Positions 1 to 9,200 of a stretch of DNA of 64,000 bases are shown here, in pieces. The DNA is taken from contig NZ_CP031466.1 in NCBI RefSeq assembly GCF_003368325.1, forward strand, positions 2,666,001 through 2,730,000, read 5' to 3'. Origin of the DNA: Paraburkholderia caffeinilytica (GTDB lineage: Bacteria > Pseudomonadota > Gammaproteobacteria > Burkholderiales > Burkholderiaceae). Each line of letters begins with the position of its first letter. Position 1 is the stretch's first letter. Below the pieces are notes generated by a model, which worked only from the letters and a program-made list of their open reading frames with translations, did not search any database and had not been told where the DNA came from. Made by a program: the position numbers and the translations under genes.

Positions 1-98
1 ACGAGTCGCACGGCCGCTGCAGAGGTCCTCTCTTCGGTCGGAACGATCTTGATATCGCTATCACGAACTTCCGCATCATTCACCGACGTGTAACCCAT
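1..98 (-). CDS. Unidentified protein, N-terminal fragment cut by window edge
   Basis: An open frame starts at an ATG at 96-98 on the minus strand and runs off the left edge after 32 codons. A good ribosome binding site (ATAGGAG, about six bases before the ATG) makes this a believable gene start. The visible residues begin MGYTSVNDAEVRDSD and are hydrophilic, with no signal peptide or membrane segment. I do not recognise the family. The function cannot be judged without the rest of the gene. Confidence 0.55.
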   Translation of the reverse strand, partial: MGYTSVNDAEVRDSDIKIVPTEERTSAAAVRL

Positions 99-1011
99 AT
101 GTACTCCTATTCGACATTTCAACAGGATCGGAAAAGCGGCACTTTTAATTTCCTAGTACATTGTCGGCGGCCTGACGTGCCCCCCGATCACGGGCCGTAC
201 ACAGTCGCCAAAATCATGCCCACCGACGCTACAACGTCTGCCTCAAACAAATGCGAAGTGAATTGAGTGGCGCGACTAACGACCGGCGCCGGTTACCACC
301 ACACGCGGCAGTGGCGTGGAGTTTTAACCTGACATGAGATTCGCACTTCTCTCACCGGCCATAAAGGATTGCGCTTTCTCAAAAATCTGCTGATGTGCGT
401 CATCTCTTCACAATGAACGCTGCTCGCTTTTTTCGAGTTCCGGAATAAATTATCTTCAATAGCTTAGATCTCAAGCACTACCGCCGCTTCTCTTCTTTAA
501 AAGAACCGCCTCGGCTTCAGTTGCAGTGCATCATACATAGGCTGCCTTCTGACGTAATGTGACTGACGGAAAACGCCAACATGTTGGCGTTTTAGCCCAT
601 TCGCTTCTGACGTGTCTGAATAGGCTATTCGTGTGTCTCATGCATCATGCTTCGCTCACATACAACAGCCGGTTAACATCGCAATTTAGGTCAACACGGT
701 GTACCGGCCCAGGAAAATATGGGCAAACCACCATGGCAAATTGCGCCATGTATTTGGCTGACTCAATCCATTTCTTTGGTCTACTGCCGCCACAACAGAC
801 ATGATTTCATCCGGTGCCGAAGGCTGTATCTGAGGTGCGCCCCTACGATCGGATCAATTGCTACTCCGGAAGCGGCCTGAGAATTGCAACTGTCTTTCTG
901 TAATTTCAAGTGGTTGTTTTTATGACTTCGCGGGACGTCAGGCGAACCCCGTGCCGGCGAAACCTTCATTGACGCTGTTGGCAATGCTCGATGGCGGCTG
1001 ATGCGGTAGAT
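99..1011. other. Gene-poor intergenic stretch
   Basis: About 900 bases with no convincing gene. The open frames here are short, lack ribosome binding sites and have non-protein-like composition. The stretch is visibly more AT-rich than the coding regions. The promoter of the leftward gene starting at 98 should lie near its left end. I see no RNA gene, clear terminator or repeat. Confidence 0.5.
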
Positions 1012-1335
1012 CTACGAAATAAACGCACTCGCGATAAAAGACGCAATGCCGACCGGCACTATGAAGATCGTGCATAGCCGCATCCGCATCATCAACTTAG
1101 CCCTTGCAACTTCCCAATGGCCGCGCGCGCGACGCGGCTGGAACTCAAGAAAGATGAGTGGTTGGAAGTGCCGCCTCCCGACCTTCAAAGCGGAAAGCAA
1201 ACTGAAGATCAGATAGACAAGCGTCCAGCCGAAACAAGATTTCGAAAGAACCGAAAGTGCGATTACCATATATTTCGCCACTTGATTTAACAATTTTGAC
1301 GTCTCGATCCTACCGTGCAACGCAGCAATTTCCAT
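1012..1335 (-). CDS. Possible small membrane protein, unknown
   Basis: A 107-codon frame whose product has two hydrophobic stretches, roughly residues 22-50 (VIALSVLSKSCFGWTLVYLI) and 88-106 (LCTIFIVPVGIASFIASAFI). They are separated by a basic segment rich in Arg. That arrangement is compatible with a two-helix inner-membrane protein with a cytoplasmic positively charged loop. I recognise no family. No strong ribosome binding site precedes the ATG and there are no partner genes, so it could be a chance frame in a gene-poor region. Confidence 0.3.
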   Translation of the reverse strand: MEIAALHGRIETSKLLNQVAKYMVIALSVLSKSCFGWTLVYLIFSLLSALKVGRRHFQPLIFLEFQPRRARGHWEVARAKLMMRMRLCTIFIVPVGIASFIASAFIS

Positions 1336-1416
1336 GACAAACGTTTGGCTTTATCCGTCGTCTTTCGCCTCGTCGGCTGACATATGTGACTTGCCGGCAT
1401 ACCCCGTTCCTGAAAG

Positions 1417-1605
1417 GTGTGCGTCCGCGATCCAAGCATTGGCCGGTGCAGCATGTCTGGCGTGATCGACTTTAGATCGTTGCTTGCTGTACAGCACTAC
1501 AGTCGGAATTTTTGCGCTAAACCGTCAGAGACGTGGCGACATCCGCCACCCCGTCTGGCATTCTTCGCGCCAAGGTGGGCAGTACGACCAGCCAATTAGT
1601 GCCGC
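1417..1605 (+). pseudogene. Possible IS3-family transposase (OrfB) scar
   Basis: Two overlapping plus frames together recall part of the IS3-family integrase core. The first reads SIGRCSMSGVIDF, resembling the 'vvGWsMSdriD' region. After a frame change the second reads ALNRQRRGDIRHPVWHSSRQ followed by GGQY, resembling the 'HSDRGsQY' motif around the second catalytic Asp, which is lost here. No start, end or terminal repeats are visible. This is a weak by-eye match to a very decayed fragment and may be coincidence. Confidence 0.25.
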
Positions 1606-2239
1606 CAATCTGGCACTTCGCGAACTGCCGTCAGCGTCGCATGCAAGGTTTCAACTAGCTCGGTCTCTGATGAACACCACCACGATGCCGCGTTGAACAC
1701 CAATGGATGCTCCGGCTACTAGAGGACGTCTGCTGAAGATATCTGAAGAAGAACTCGATTGGTTTCCGGAAAATCAACCCAATAAATTCCGTTTTCCCGT
1801 CTAGACGCCCTGGAACTGATCTACTCGCAACCGATAGTTAACCAGACAACTTCCCAGTTTGACGCCTTCTAGCCATATAACTTCCGTGCGCGCAATCGTT
1901 GACGGTTGACCTCAGGCCCCTGCTGCCCTAGCCAATTCCGGCAAACGAGTGCCATTGCTGACGTCGCAAACATCCCCTCCTCGATGCCTTTTTCAGCGAG
2001 CACGACACAAGCGCCTCGCATTACCAAAGGTATGGGAAAGTACACAGAAAATGTAGCGGGAAGATTCAATTTGGCTTGCTACGCTGCAATGCCAGACCGT
2101 CCATCATGGCTTCGAGCGAGAACGTCGCGCATTCAGGGCACGCTGCGTGGCGGCAGAATGCGCCAAACATAGCCCATCGAATCGCTTTGTCAGTGCTTGC
2201 CCGCTCACGCCGATTCTTGTCACATCCGGGAGTAAACCG
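1606..2239. other. Intergenic, no gene seen; upstream of binding-protein gene
   Basis: No supported gene. Frames here are short shadows without ribosome binding sites. The right end must hold the promoter of the binding-protein gene starting at 2240, but no clear -35/-10 pair stood out. No operator of the TTGGATCCAA type found in the hydroxyproline locus was seen here. Confidence 0.45.
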
Positions 2240-3388
2240 ATGCCCAACACCTCAAGACACTATTTCGCTGCCGGGCTGGTTGCCGTCGCCATGTCGCTTG
2301 CAGGCAGCCAGTCGTTTGCACAACAGGTCGTCAAAATCGGTGTGTCAGCTCCGCTGACCGGCGCCGGAGCCGCCAACGGAAAAGACATCGAGAACGGTGT
2401 TCGCCTCGCTGTCGAAGAGGCCAACGCCCAGCATACGAAGCTGGGCGGACAGGAGGTGCGCTTCGAGCTGGACTCCGTCGACGATCAGGGCGACCCGCGC
2501 ATCGGTGTGCAAGTCGCCCAGAAACTCGTCGACGACGGTGTGGTCGCCGTGGTGGGCTACTACAACTCCGGAGTCGCCTTGCCTTCGTCGCCGATATTCG
2601 CCAGGGCCGGCATTCCGTTGATCGACCCCGCCGCCACGAACCCGGCCATCACCAGGCAAGGGCTGAAGAACGTCTTTCGTATTATCGCCACCGACGCACA
2701 GAACTCCGGCAATGCAGGAAAGTACGCGGTAACGGTCACCAGGGCGCAGCGCATTGCGGTGATGGACGACCGCACGGCATTTGGCCAGGGCGCCGTGGAG
2801 GAATTCAAGAAAGCTGTCGTCGCCGCGGGCGGCCATATCGTCGCCTCGGAATACACCAACGACAAGGCTGTCGAATTCAATGCGCAGCTCACGAATATCA
2901 AGGCGGCGAACGCGGACCTGCTGTATTTTGCCGGCCTTGATAACCAGGCCGCGCTCCTGACCCGGCGAATGAGTCAACTCGGCATGAAGACGCAGTTCGT
3001 GGGAAGCGGAGGCATTGCCGACAGCATCTTCCTCGGCGTGGCGGGCCATGCTGCCGAGGGCGCAATGGCGTGGGAGTACGGGCGGCCTGTCGAGTCCCTT
3101 CCTCAAGGCAAAGCGTTCGCGGAAAAATTCAAAAAGAGATTTGGCGCGGATACACTGACTTACGCGCCATTCGCCTATGACTGTGCATGGGTGGCGATCA
3201 ACGCAATGAAACAGACGAATTCCGCAAAACCCGAGGTATTCATGCCCGCATTGCGAACCATGCAGTACGACGGCATCACGGGAAAGATTGAATTCGATTC
3301 GTACGGTGACCTGAAACATCCGACATCGACGCTCTATCAGGTGAAAGGCGCCAGGTGGGAACCTGTGACGACCATCAGTGCCGAGTGA
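2240..3388 (+). CDS. Branched-chain-type amino acid ABC transporter substrate-binding protein
   Basis: Periplasmic type I binding protein of the LivJ/LivK family (382 residues). A signal peptide spans about residues 1-24 and ends SQSFA before QQVVKIGVSAPLTGAGA, the usual start of the mature LivK fold. Typical later blocks include VVGYYNSGVALPSSPIF and GLKNVFRIIATDAQN. The ATG at 2240 is chosen over an upstream one at 2147 because GGGAG lies just before it and it begins the signal peptide. No liv permease or ATPase gene is in the window, so it is an orphan that must share a transporter encoded elsewhere. It is a paralogue of the 20561-21718 protein in the hydroxyproline locus. The ligand is unknown; an amino or imino acid is likely. 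Confidence 0.9.
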   Translation: MPNTSRHYFAAGLVAVAMSLAGSQSFAQQVVKIGVSAPLTGAGAANGKDIENGVRLAVEEANAQHTKLGGQEVRFELDSVDDQGDPRIGVQVAQKLVDDGVVAVVGYYNSGVALPSSPIFARAGIPLIDPAATNPAITRQGLKNVFRIIATDAQNSGNAGKYAVTVTRAQRIAVMDDRTAFGQGAVEEFKKAVVAAGGHIVASEYTNDKAVEFNAQLTNIKAANADLLYFAGLDNQAALLTRRMSQLGMKTQFVGSGGIADSIFLGVAGHAAEGAMAWEYGRPVESLPQGKAFAEKFKKRFGADTLTYAPFAYDCAWVAINAMKQTNSAKPEVFMPALRTMQYDGITGKIEFDSYGDLKHPTSTLYQVKGARWEPVTTISAE

Positions 3389-3516
3389 CTTGGTGAGCGG
3401 TTGTGGTTGAAGCGGGCGTATTCGAGCGGCAGGTTGCGCGTCGGCATCCGGCGATCCGACGCCAGTGCGAGTGAGCCCGACGGCAGCCTCAATCCGTGGA
3501 GCGTTCTGGAGAGGTC

Positions 3517-6081
3517 TTACCAGGTCTCGCGAGCCGCGTAAGATTGCGCCGGCCCGGCGCCATGGCCACTGGCGAGAACGCCGCGCGCGTGTGTTTCCAT
3601 CTGGAGCAGCGTGTGCGCAGGAACCGCGCTGGACCATAGATAGCCCTGCCCCATGTCGCAACCGATGCCGGCGAGCCAGTCGGCCAGCTCGCACGTCTCG
3701 ACGCCTTCGGCCACCACCGCGAGCCCCACGCCGTGAGCCATTGCAACGATGGCTTCCACCAGCACGCGGTTTTTCAAGGAGCCGGTGGCCGGCTGCGTGA
3801 ACGAGCGGTCGATCTTCAGCGTGGCGATGGGAAAACGCGTGAGATAGCTGAGTGCCGAGTAGCCGGTGCCGAAATCGTCGATGGCGATGCGCACACCCAT
3901 CTGATTCAGGGCGTTTAGCGTATCGAGCGTGGTCGCGTGATTGACGAGCAGCAACCCCTCGGTGATCTCCAGTGCGAGCCATTCCGGCCGGCAGCCCGTG
4001 TCGCGCAAGACCTGTTGCACGACGGCCGGCAGGTGGCTCAGGTGAAACTGGCTCGGCGACAGGTTGACGGCGATGTGCCGGTCGCCCCCGCGCTGCGCGT
4101 TCCATCGGCAGACGACCCCGCATGCCTTGCGCATGACGTGCTCGGCGATCGGCACGATCAAACCCGTCTCCTCGGCGATGCCGATGAAATCGGACGGCGG
4201 GATCCAGCCGCGCTCGGGATGCAGCCAGCGCAGCAGCGCCTCCGCGCCGACGATGCGGCCGGTCGCGAGGTCGATCAGCGGCTGGTAGTGCACGTCGAGT
4301 TCGCCGCAAGCGATGCCGCGGCGCAAGTCCGCTTCGAGGCGCAAGCGTTCGGCGGCGCTGTCCGTGATGTCGCGCGTGTAGAACTGCACGTTGTTGCGCC
4401 CGGCCTCCTTGGCGCGATAGAGCGCGCCGTCGGCATAGCGGACGAGTTGTTCCGTGCCGTCGCCATGGTCGGGATAGACGGCGATGCCTATGCTCGCCTG
4501 GACCACGAGCGTCCGGCCGTCGAGCTGCACCGGAGCGGCCACGGCCGACAGCACGCGGTCGGCGAGGCCGCGCAGTTCCACGGCGTCGCGCACGCGCGGC
4601 GAGACAATGATGAATTCGTCGCCGCCGAGGCGGGCCACGGTGTCCGTGGCGCGCACGCCCGCCTCGATCCGCCGTGCGACCTCGCACAGCAGTTGATCGC
4701 CGGCGGCGTGGCCGAGCGTGTCGTTGATGGTCTTGAAGCGGTCGAGGTCCATCATCAGGACGCCGACCCTATAACCTTCCTGGCCGGCCTGCTGCAACTC
4801 CTGCGAAATACACTCGTTGAACTGGGCACGATTGGCGAGCCCGGTCAGCGTGTCGAAATACGCGAGCTGATGGATCTTGCTCCGATATTCGTAGACTTCG
4901 GTCATGTCGCGCGCGACGGCGAGCAAGCCCAGCACTTTGCCGTCGGCGTCGCGCTCGAGGCGCAGCCGCGTGTGGAAAGTCCGCTGAACGCCGTCAGAGC
5001 CGCGCGCGTTCCATTCGACGTCGAACTCCCTGCCCATCTCGATGGCCTGTCGGATTTGCGCGTGGTACATGCTCGAGTCCATCGAGAACGCGGAAATCTC
5101 CAGCACCGTCTTGCCGAGAAACGTCTCCGGCGGCCTGCCTGTGAAGCGTTCGTGAGCGCCGTTGACGTAGGTGCGGCGGCCTTCACAATCGAAGCGAACG
5201 ATGATGTCCGGCAAATTTTCGGCGAGCGAGCGGAACTCGCGCTCGCGGGCGGCCAGGAGCTCCTCCATGCGCTTGCGTTCGGTAATGTCCCGGCCGAACA
5301 CCAGGGCGCCCTTGATCTGCTGGTCCTGGTCGCGCTCGGCCACCATCTTGATGTGATGCAGGCGCGGCTCGCTCGAGCCGGGCGCACCGATCAGGACTTC
5401 GACAGTCTCCGCTTCACCGGTTCGAATCACGCGCTCGAGCGTTTCGCGGTAGCGGCGTTTTTCTGCCGCGAGCGTCTCGCCCCAGCTGATATCGTGTGAC
5501 CGCTGTCCAACGATCGGCGCCACGGGCACGTTCACGCGCTGCATCAGGTTGCGGTTCGCGAAGGTGATACGACATTCGCGGTCGTAGCGGACGATGTTGT
5601 CGGGGGAGCCCTCCGCCAGCGAGCGAAGCTCCGCCTCTTGAGCTCGCAGCGACCTTTCGACAAGGCTGGTCTCGGTGATGTCGCGGCCGATGCAGAGCAC
5701 ACCTGCCAGCCGCCCCAGCCAATCGTGCTCCGCCACCAGCCTCACGTGATGAATCGCCGTGCTCCCGTCGGCGAAAGGGACGGTGAGCTCGAACTCAGTC
5801 GGCTCGCCGGTCGCGAGAACCTGCTGGAGCGCGTGATGGTAATTGTCGAAGCGGCCGTCAGGATAACGCTTGGGCGTCGAGACTTTTCCGATCACGTCAC
5901 CCGGGCCGACGTTCAATGCCTTGGCCATGTTCGGGCTTATGTAGAGAAAGCGGCCGTGGCGATCGTAGCGGCAGATGTACAGCGAAGCGTTCTCGGCAAG
6001 GTGGGAGAAACCTTGCTCGGATGCCTGGCGATAGCGGCGGGTTTTCAGCCAGAGGAGTAATGGTCGGGTGACGCTACGCAT
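3517..6081 (-). CDS. PAS-PAS-PAS-GGDEF-EAL cyclic-di-GMP turnover protein
   Basis: 854 residues. Three PAS/PAC modules occupy about residues 20-400, each ending in an 'xGRDITE'-type PAC tail. A GGDEF domain follows with intact GGDEF at 486-490 and an upstream RATD at the I-site spacing. The EAL domain (EAL at 614-616) keeps LEITE, IDDFGTGYSAL, LKIDRSF and VAEGVET. Both diguanylate cyclase and c-di-GMP phosphodiesterase residues are therefore present; I infer that one activity may allosterically tune the other. There are no membrane segments, so it is a cytoplasmic sensor. The start at 6081 has only a weak ribosome binding site. It appears monocistronic and convergent with the binding-protein gene. 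Confidence 0.93.
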   Translation of the reverse strand: MRSVTRPLLLWLKTRRYRQASEQGFSHLAENASLYICRYDRHGRFLYISPNMAKALNVGPGDVIGKVSTPKRYPDGRFDNYHHALQQVLATGEPTEFELTVPFADGSTAIHHVRLVAEHDWLGRLAGVLCIGRDITETSLVERSLRAQEAELRSLAEGSPDNIVRYDRECRITFANRNLMQRVNVPVAPIVGQRSHDISWGETLAAEKRRYRETLERVIRTGEAETVEVLIGAPGSSEPRLHHIKMVAERDQDQQIKGALVFGRDITERKRMEELLAAREREFRSLAENLPDIIVRFDCEGRRTYVNGAHERFTGRPPETFLGKTVLEISAFSMDSSMYHAQIRQAIEMGREFDVEWNARGSDGVQRTFHTRLRLERDADGKVLGLLAVARDMTEVYEYRSKIHQLAYFDTLTGLANRAQFNECISQELQQAGQEGYRVGVLMMDLDRFKTINDTLGHAAGDQLLCEVARRIEAGVRATDTVARLGGDEFIIVSPRVRDAVELRGLADRVLSAVAAPVQLDGRTLVVQASIGIAVYPDHGDGTEQLVRYADGALYRAKEAGRNNVQFYTRDITDSAAERLRLEADLRRGIACGELDVHYQPLIDLATGRIVGAEALLRWLHPERGWIPPSDFIGIAEETGLIVPIAEHVMRKACGVVCRWNAQRGGDRHIAVNLSPSQFHLSHLPAVVQQVLRDTGCRPEWLALEITEGLLLVNHATTLDTLNALNQMGVRIAIDDFGTGYSALSYLTRFPIATLKIDRSFTQPATGSLKNRVLVEAIVAMAHGVGLAVVAEGVETCELADWLAGIGCDMGQGYLWSSAVPAHTLLQMETHARGVLASGHGAGPAQSYAARETW

Positions 6082-6249
6082 GGATGGGCCTGTACTTTTT
6101 CACCTTCTCGACAGGTATACGGCGCGTGCTTAGCGTTGGCACAGGGGGGAGGCTTGTAGGGATATCCTGATTTCGTTGTAAGTAGCCGCGCAGCTGGCGT
6201 GTTGGGTCTTTCTTTACCGTGCGGTTCGTAAAATCGGCAGTGGAACTTC

Positions 6250-7806
6250 CTAGGTCTTGAACACGGCGACCGAATCCCTCAGCATGCCTGCCTGTTCCTC
6301 GAGTGAGTGCGCTGCTGCCGCCGCTTCCTCGACAAGCGCCGCGTTCTGCTGCGTGACGGTGTCCATCTGCGTGACGGCTCGGCCCACCTGTTCGATCCCA
6401 CGGCTTTGCTCTTCCGAGGCCGTCGTAATCTCGCCGACGATTTCGGCTACCTGCTTGATAGCCTGCTTCACATCGCTCATGGTCGCGCCGACCTCTGTTG
6501 CCTGCCTTGAACCGTCCTCGATCATCGCAACCGACGAGCCAATCAGTTCCTTGATTTCCTTCGCAGCCGCCGCCGAGCGCTGCGCGAGGCTACGGACCTC
6601 ACTGGCGACCACCGCGAAGCCACGGCCCTGCTCGCCGGCCCGCGCGGCTTCCACCGCCGCGTTCAACGCGAGAATGTTCGTCTGGAACGCGATCCCTTCG
6701 ATCACGCTTGTGATCTCCGAGACCTTGCTCGAACTGCCGCTGATCTCGCCCATCGTCGCGACCATGACCTGCACAGCATCATTGCCGGCATCGGCCATGC
6801 CGGTTGCCCGGGTCGCGAGGGCGTTGGCCTGCCGCGCGTTATCGGCATTCTGTCTGACGGTCTCGGTTAATTGAGTCATGCTCGCGGCCGTCTCTTCCAG
6901 CGACGCTGCCTGTTCTTCCGTTCGCGCCGACAGATCCATATTGCCGCTCGAGATTTCTCGCGCCGCCACATTCACGGATTCGGTGCTGGCCTTGATGCCG
7001 TTCACCGTCTCGCTGAGTTGCTGGTCCATCTTCTTCAACGCCTGAAGCAATTGACCGAACTCGTCCCGGGAAAGCTTCACGTCGAACTGATTCCCCAACG
7101 TGCCATCCGCGATCCGATTCGCCACCCACACCGCCCTTTCGAGCGGTCTGGTAACAGCACGCGAAAGATAGAAAGACAAACCTGTTCCGGCGACGATGGC
7201 CAAACCCATAAGGGCAAGGGAAATCTCAAGAAAGGTCCGGAAAGTCGAATCGCTGTCCTCCGCAAACTCCTTCGCCTGAACCTTGTGCAACGCTGCATCC
7301 TCATCGATGAGTTTCGCCAGCGATACGGCGATCTCTTCGTGGCTATCCACCATCGGCATGGCGCCAAAGTAGCTGCCGGCCTCCAGCTCGGTGATTAACT
7401 GGGCGGTCAACGTATTGAACTGCGGCAGTAGATTCTTTATTCGATCTGCGACGACACGTTCCTTCTCGCTCGAAATTCCACCCGGATAGTAGCGCTTCCA
7501 GGCTCTGTCGATAGCATTCTGGTCGACGCGAATCTGTTCAAGAGCGGCCTTTGTCCGACCAGAATCATGGAACATTTCAATGAGGTGGAGCTGCAGCCGG
7601 ATATCAAGTTGCGCCGCCCGCAAGTCAGACAGGTCCGCGATCGGGCCGGTGTTGCCGCTATAGGAATCGCGCATGTTCGAGTTCACTCTCGACAGGCCCA
7701 CCACACCGAAAATTCCCACTATCAGGACCAGTGCCACGGACGCGCCAAACGCGGAAAAAATCTTGAGCTTGATGCCTTGCGCGAAACTTTTCACTGCCTC
7801 TCCCAT
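6250..7806 (-). CDS. Methyl-accepting chemotaxis protein
   Basis: 518 residues with classic Tsr/Tar-like topology. The first transmembrane helix is at about 13-38, a periplasmic four-helix-bundle ligand domain at about 40-190, and the second helix at about 193-213. HAMP follows ([20 protein letters not shown]), then the signalling domain with the conserved hairpin tip [20 protein letters not shown]. Glu/Gln-rich methylation helices flank the tip. The C-terminus ends DSVAVFKT without a CheR-tethering pentapeptide. It would pass periplasmic ligand binding to CheW/CheA; the ligand cannot be told. No other che genes are nearby. The start is uncertain because no strong ribosome binding site precedes 7806. 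Confidence 0.93.
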   Translation of the reverse strand: MGEAVKSFAQGIKLKIFSAFGASVALVLIVGIFGVVGLSRVNSNMRDSYSGNTGPIADLSDLRAAQLDIRLQLHLIEMFHDSGRTKAALEQIRVDQNAIDRAWKRYYPGGISSEKERVVADRIKNLLPQFNTLTAQLITELEAGSYFGAMPMVDSHEEIAVSLAKLIDEDAALHKVQAKEFAEDSDSTFRTFLEISLALMGLAIVAGTGLSFYLSRAVTRPLERAVWVANRIADGTLGNQFDVKLSRDEFGQLLQALKKMDQQLSETVNGIKASTESVNVAAREISSGNMDLSARTEEQAASLEETAASMTQLTETVRQNADNARQANALATRATGMADAGNDAVQVMVATMGEISGSSSKVSEITSVIEGIAFQTNILALNAAVEAARAGEQGRGFAVVASEVRSLAQRSAAAAKEIKELIGSSVAMIEDGSRQATEVGATMSDVKQAIKQVAEIVGEITTASEEQSRGIEQVGRAVTQMDTVTQQNAALVEEAAAAAHSLEEQAGMLRDSVAVFKT

Positions 7807-8208
7807 GAACAGATCAGGTCTTGCACAAACCAGGCGTCAACTCCGGCATCGGCCTCGTCACAGCCGCGCCGCCACCCGAATCCCGGATACGCGCAAGCGC
7901 GGTACCGGCACGGCCCAGATGCGCTCGTGCCGTTCGACACGAGTGCGCCGTCCCTTCATTGCTGAACCGCCAATAGCGGGGACTCGTCATCCCGCTCAGA
8001 ACTTGTGGCGCAGTGCGGATCGGAGCATATCAAGCCAATTTGTGATATCCAGCTACGTTTTCTGCGCGCTTTGCCCTACTTCTGGTTATGCAAAGCATTT
8101 CGCCGAGCCCAGGAAATTCCCGGTAACAGGGTTCCTCGTTAGATATTCAAAGACCTGGCTGGAACCGTGGCGACGTCGATGAACCGACGTCGCCACTGAC
8201 CTCCACAG
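7807..8208. other. Intergenic, nothing recognised
   Basis: About 400 bases between the chemotaxis receptor and the FolB-like gene. Open frames crossing it are arginine-rich shadows. It should carry the receptor's promoter near 7810-7900. No repeat, hairpin with T-run, or RNA gene was noticed. Confidence 0.45.
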
Positions 8209-8592
8209 TCAAATGCCCTGGCCGGACCTGAATGCCTCGCAGTCCAGCCGGGACCAGTAGAGCTCGACTCCTGAGCGTTTGCTATGCTCCCGCACCTTGG
8301 GTTTGTGAAGCGAGACAACCAGTTCTTCGATAGCCGGGAATTCTTCGAAAACAATGTCCGCGATCTGTATGGCGAGCGTCTCGAGCAATCTCGTGTGTGC
8401 CTTGTCAGCGAGAAACTGCGAGAGACATTCACAGAGCCTTTCATAGTCGACGAAGGGGCGATCCCCGTCCTCAGCCGGGGAACATCCGTAGAGCAATTCA
8501 AGGCTAACGGCGACCGGTTGTGGTTCCAGATGTTCGTGAGCATGGATGCCCACGAACGTTTGAACCGTCATTTCATCGATGAATACCCTCAT
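8209..8592 (-). CDS. Dihydroneopterin aldolase family (FolB-like) protein
   Basis: About 127 residues from the ATG at 8592, starting MRVFIDEMTVQTFVGIHAHE. This matches the opening of FolB-type proteins, where a beta strand is followed by 'x-GiyahE'. The family makes T-fold tunnelling tetramers that act on pterins. The later part (LLETLAIQIADIVFEEFPAI, VSLHKPKV) follows the fold. An upstream in-frame ATG at 8649 adds residues without family resemblance, so the shorter start is preferred although neither has a strong ribosome binding site. No other folate genes are near. Stand-alone FolB-like paralogues near catabolic loci can have other roles, so the folate function is not assured. Confidence 0.72.
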   Translation of the reverse strand: MRVFIDEMTVQTFVGIHAHEHLEPQPVAVSLELLYGCSPAEDGDRPFVDYERLCECLSQFLADKAHTRLLETLAIQIADIVFEEFPAIEELVVSLHKPKVREHSKRSGVELYWSRLDCEAFRSGQGI

Positions 8593-8774
8593 ACCGCGAG
8601 ACTTCGGTGCATCTTGGCGAAAGCCGCCACTCGTCCGGCACCCGTTCATGCAAACACCGCTTCAGTCGCGTCAGCACGTCGTACCAGGCTAAAAATCGAA
8701 TACCGATTCATCTCCAGCTCCTCGTTTCAGGTTAGCTGCATTGAATAGAATCGAGCCGTGGTTCGATAGAACGG

Positions 8775-9110
8775 ATGCGACACAAAGATGGGATGCATTG
8801 GGCAGAACTACTGGAAGGAACTGTCCTTTACGCCATTTCCGAGGTGATTGCGGCCTCACCAGCTGATACCTGTGTGGGCGTCGCGCGTCCGACGAAGCAT
8901 TGGTCACTCGTCAATGCCGCCCAGGACTGGCTTCAGGATTCGTCGACGTGTCCTCTGTCAATTGCAGAGCTTTGCGTGCAACCAGGCTACGACACATTGC
9001 CAGCCACTTTGCCGCCTGCTCGATCGGAGCCTCCACAAGAAAAAGGCCTCGTGCAACGCCTGAGCATGGGAGACCATCGACAAATTACTTCGATGCGCGG
9101 CATCAAATTC
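8775..9110 (+). pseudogene. Possible AraC-family regulator remnant
   Basis: The frame in front of the aconitase X gene stays open for about 140 codons and reads like the end of an AraC-family regulator. A helix ending LLEGTVLYAISEVIAASPAD is followed by WSLVNAAQDWLQDSSTCPLS and IAELC, the usual entry to the first helix-turn-helix. A degenerate block then follows (YDTLPATLPPARSEPPQEKG) where 'S..tL...F....G.sP..yl' is expected. The sensor domain and second helix-turn-helix are missing. I interpret it as a decayed 3' fragment whose frame happens to run into the next gene; it should not be translated as an N-terminal extension. Read by eye only. Confidence 0.35.
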
Positions 9111-9200
9111 AGCGAACGTCCACTTGACCATACGTGGTCGTCAATACGAACGTGGAGTATCCTGATTCCTACTGCGAGTGACCACGACAGAGAGGCGACA

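Noticed and set aside
2345..4687. 780-codon minus frame opposite the binding-protein and GGDEF-EAL genes
   Set aside because: It is extremely Arg-rich and antisense or out of frame to two clear genes; a high-GC shadow.
3937..5499. 520-codon plus frame antisense to the GGDEF-EAL gene
   Set aside because: It lies wholly inside a gene with intact catalytic motifs on the other strand and resembles no protein family.
8775..9200. N-terminal extension of aconitase X as a genuine fused domain
   Set aside because: A GTG with a good ribosome binding site lies at the start of the aconitase X homology, and the extension looks like a decayed regulator.
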